A DNA stretch of 6,038 nucleotides from Desulfovibrio sp. (GTDB taxonomy: Bacteria; Desulfobacterota; Desulfovibrionia; Desulfovibrionales; Desulfovibrionaceae). Below the pieces are notes generated by a model. The model saw only the letters and a list, made by a program, of their open reading frames with translations, was not told the origin of the DNA and searched no databases. The stretch is from assembly GCA_031282465.1 (NCBI GenBank), contig JAITDR010000036.1, forward strand, positions 1 through 6,038, read 5' to 3'. This document shows, one piece after another, positions 5,301-6,038 of the stretch (position 1 is the stretch's first letter; each line of letters begins with the position of its first letter). The translations under genes were made by a program, and so were the position numbers.

Positions 5301-6038
5301 CAGGTGGGCCTGACGCGGTTCTTCGGCCAGAATATTGGGTTGGTAGCCGATAAAGGTCATCTGGGACATGACCAGGGCTTCGCGGATCGGGTCTATGGGC
5401 GGATTGGTGATTTGCGCGAACTGCTGGCGAAAATAGGAAAACAGGGAGCGGGGACGCCTGTCCAGCACGGAAAGCGGGATGTCCGCGCCCATGGAGCCGA
5501 CGGGTTCCACACCTTTTTCGGCCATGGGGCCCAGGAGGATGTCCGGGTCGTCGCGGTCGTAGCCGAACAGGCTTTGCAGGAAAGCCAGACCGCGGACGCT
5601 TTGGGTAAACTCGGTATCCACGGTGAAAAAGCCGGGGATGTCCACGCGGTTTTCCTGCACCCAGCGGCGGTAGGGCTGCCGCCGGGCCAGGCGTCCTTTC
5701 AGTTCCACGTTTTCAATCAGCCGGCCGGACACAAGGTCGGCCAGGAGCATCTGACCGGGGCGCAAGGCACCCTTCATCACCACCCGGTCCGGGGGGATAT
5801 CCAGCACGCCGGCTTCCGAGGCCAGCACCAGCAGGCCGTCGTCGGTCCTGACATAGCGGGCCGGGCGCAGGCCGTTGCGGTCCAGGCAGGCCCCTACCCG
5901 GAAACCGTCGGTGAACACCACGGCGGCCGGGCCGTCCCAAGGCTCCATAAGACCGGCATGAAACTCGAAAAATCCGCGCAGGTCCGGTCCCATGGGGTAT
6001 TTGTCGCCCCACGCCTGGGGAATGAGCATGGCCGTGGC
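2373..6038 (-). CDS. gltB: Glutamate synthase large (alpha) subunit, partial: N-terminus outside window
   Basis: Catalytic large subunit of NADPH glutamate synthase: glutamine hydrolysis, channelling of ammonia, and reductive amination of 2-oxoglutarate on FMN, in the cytoplasm. The frame is open to the window edge (1221 residues here; residue 1 = codon 6036-6038), so the Met at 6027-6029 is internal. By comparison with the usual ~1500 residues, about 260-300 are missing, including the catalytic N-terminal Cys. Visible in order: end of the class-II glutamine amidotransferase domain (MLIPQAW, DRNGLRPARY, ~4-65); central domain ending near SYRGACIFEAVGL (~425); FMN/2-oxoglutarate synthase domain with SNSGEGGED (~620), AKPGEGGHLPGHKV (~670), FDGGTGAAPLSS (~761) and LKTGRDVA; the 3Fe-4S cysteines C837, C843 and C848 (CIMMRKCHTNGCPVG); and the C-terminal GXGXG beta-helix domain (~950-1180) with SGGRIIITL and GMSGGLAYVYD. 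No frameshift seen. It ends at TAG, 23 nt before gltD, forming a gltBD operon. Confidence 0.98.
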   Translation of the reverse strand, partial: ATAMLIPQAWGDKYPMGPDLRGFFEFHAGLMEPWDGPAAVVFTDGFRVGACLDRNGLRPARYVRTDDGLLVLASEAGVLDIPPDRVVMKGALRPGQMLLADLVSGRLIENVELKGRLARRQPYRRWVQENRVDIPGFFTVDTEFTQSVRGLAFLQSLFGYDRDDPDILLGPMAEKGVEPVGSMGADIPLSVLDRRPRSLFSYFRQQFAQITNPPIDPIREALVMSQMTFIGYQPNILAEEPRQAHLIKLRYPVLSNGDLRRLREQHTEGFACRTVESLFSPDPGKKPGLALADALSRLERECAEAVREGAGIIVLSDRKADAAHPPVPAMLAVAAATRALRESGSVRVGLICESGEAREGTHMAMLLGLGASAVNPWLAFETVGTMAARGALPGLTPAGAVENYVNALCSALRKIISKMGISTLRSYRGACIFEAVGLGEALVNTYFPFVSSRVGGVGLDHIERDALRRRDAAREIQDREGAASPAFDTPGGDDPTPGRPENILPVGGAYRYRRDGEGHLWTPESITLLQRAVRTDDRDAYKAYAALINSPPGQPFTLRHLLRFVPDPARPPLPVDEVEPVEDIMRRFVTGAMSFGSLSKEAHETMALAMNGIGARSNSGEGGEDSARYKPLPDGRSVRSAIKQVASGRFGVTLEYLVNADELQIKIAQGAKPGEGGHLPGHKVNGEIARVRNATPGLSLISPPPHHDIYSIEDIAQLIYDLRQANDAARVSVKLVSETGVGTIAAGAAKGMADTVLISGFDGGTGAAPLSSIMYAGCPWEIGLSETQQTLVLNNLRGRVRLQVDGQLKTGRDVAVACLLGADEFGFATAVLVSMGCIMMRKCHTNGCPVGVATQDPAMRARFAGKPEHVVAFFRFVASEVREIAAELGFRTLADMTGRVERLRLQADPDLPWTRRLDFSDLLRSTGSDVLRCTRPPHAVAPAGKGLDDEILSLPEATFNAGTRLELSRPVRNTDRTVGAKISSRIVRAHGAAGLPDDSVVLNLEGSAGQSFGAFAAKGLTLRLRGEANDYVGKGLSGGRIIITLQENVAPSFASHRNIIAGNVALYGATSGELFLRGRAGERFAVRNSGAVAVVEGVGDHGCEYMTGGLVAVLGLTGVNFAAGMSGGLAYVYDLDGLFDSRCNLEMVDLDLLSPADEANLRTLIERHAAYTGSPRARDLLNDWHTEKGRFVKVFPMEYRRVLGEMSQADAATPRREAGPV

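Noticed and set aside
6027..6029. ATG as the gltB start
   Set aside because: The frame continues to the window edge, and the residues around it belong to the interior of the glutamine amidotransferase domain.

Overview
The window divides into two parts. Positions 961-6038 are a GC-rich glutamate synthase (GOGAT) operon on the minus strand. It holds most of gltB (large subunit, 5' end outside the window) and, 23 bp downstream, a complete gltD (small subunit). The two proteins form the NADPH-dependent enzyme that turns glutamine plus 2-oxoglutarate into two glutamates. All the expected cofactor motifs present in this stretch are intact: FMN site, 3Fe-4S cysteines and GXGXG domain in GltB; two cysteine clusters, FAD site and NADPH site in GltD.

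Positions 1-960 are very different. Their GC content is about 43% by my count over 181-840, against roughly 60-80% in lines I sampled from gltD. On the minus strand, after gltD and a 149-bp gap with no recognisable terminator, come three tightly overlapping small ORFs: a 35-aa ORF (704-811) with a very strong Shine-Dalgarno sequence, a 71-aa ORF starting at GTG and sharing a GTGA stop/start overlap with it, and a 126-aa ORF overlapping the previous one by 17 nt. I recognise none of these proteins. A perfect 16-bp palindrome (778-793) lies inside the first.

The 3' end of the 126-aa ORF runs into a perfect hairpin at 138-157. On the plus strand its layout resembles the right end of IS200/IS605-type (tnpB) elements, with two more small hairpins and a 10-bp repeat just to the left. 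The simplest reading is that such an element, or its remnant, inserted into the 126-aa gene from the left and now supplies its last codons. This is inference and needs sequence to the left of the window.

Organism: a bacterium with a fairly GC-rich core genome and bacterial-type GltBD. The N-terminal GltD style (CxxCxxxxCxxxxC) occurs in several Gram-negative lineages. I cannot assign a taxon from this window. The low-GC left part looks like an accessory insertion next to a housekeeping operon.
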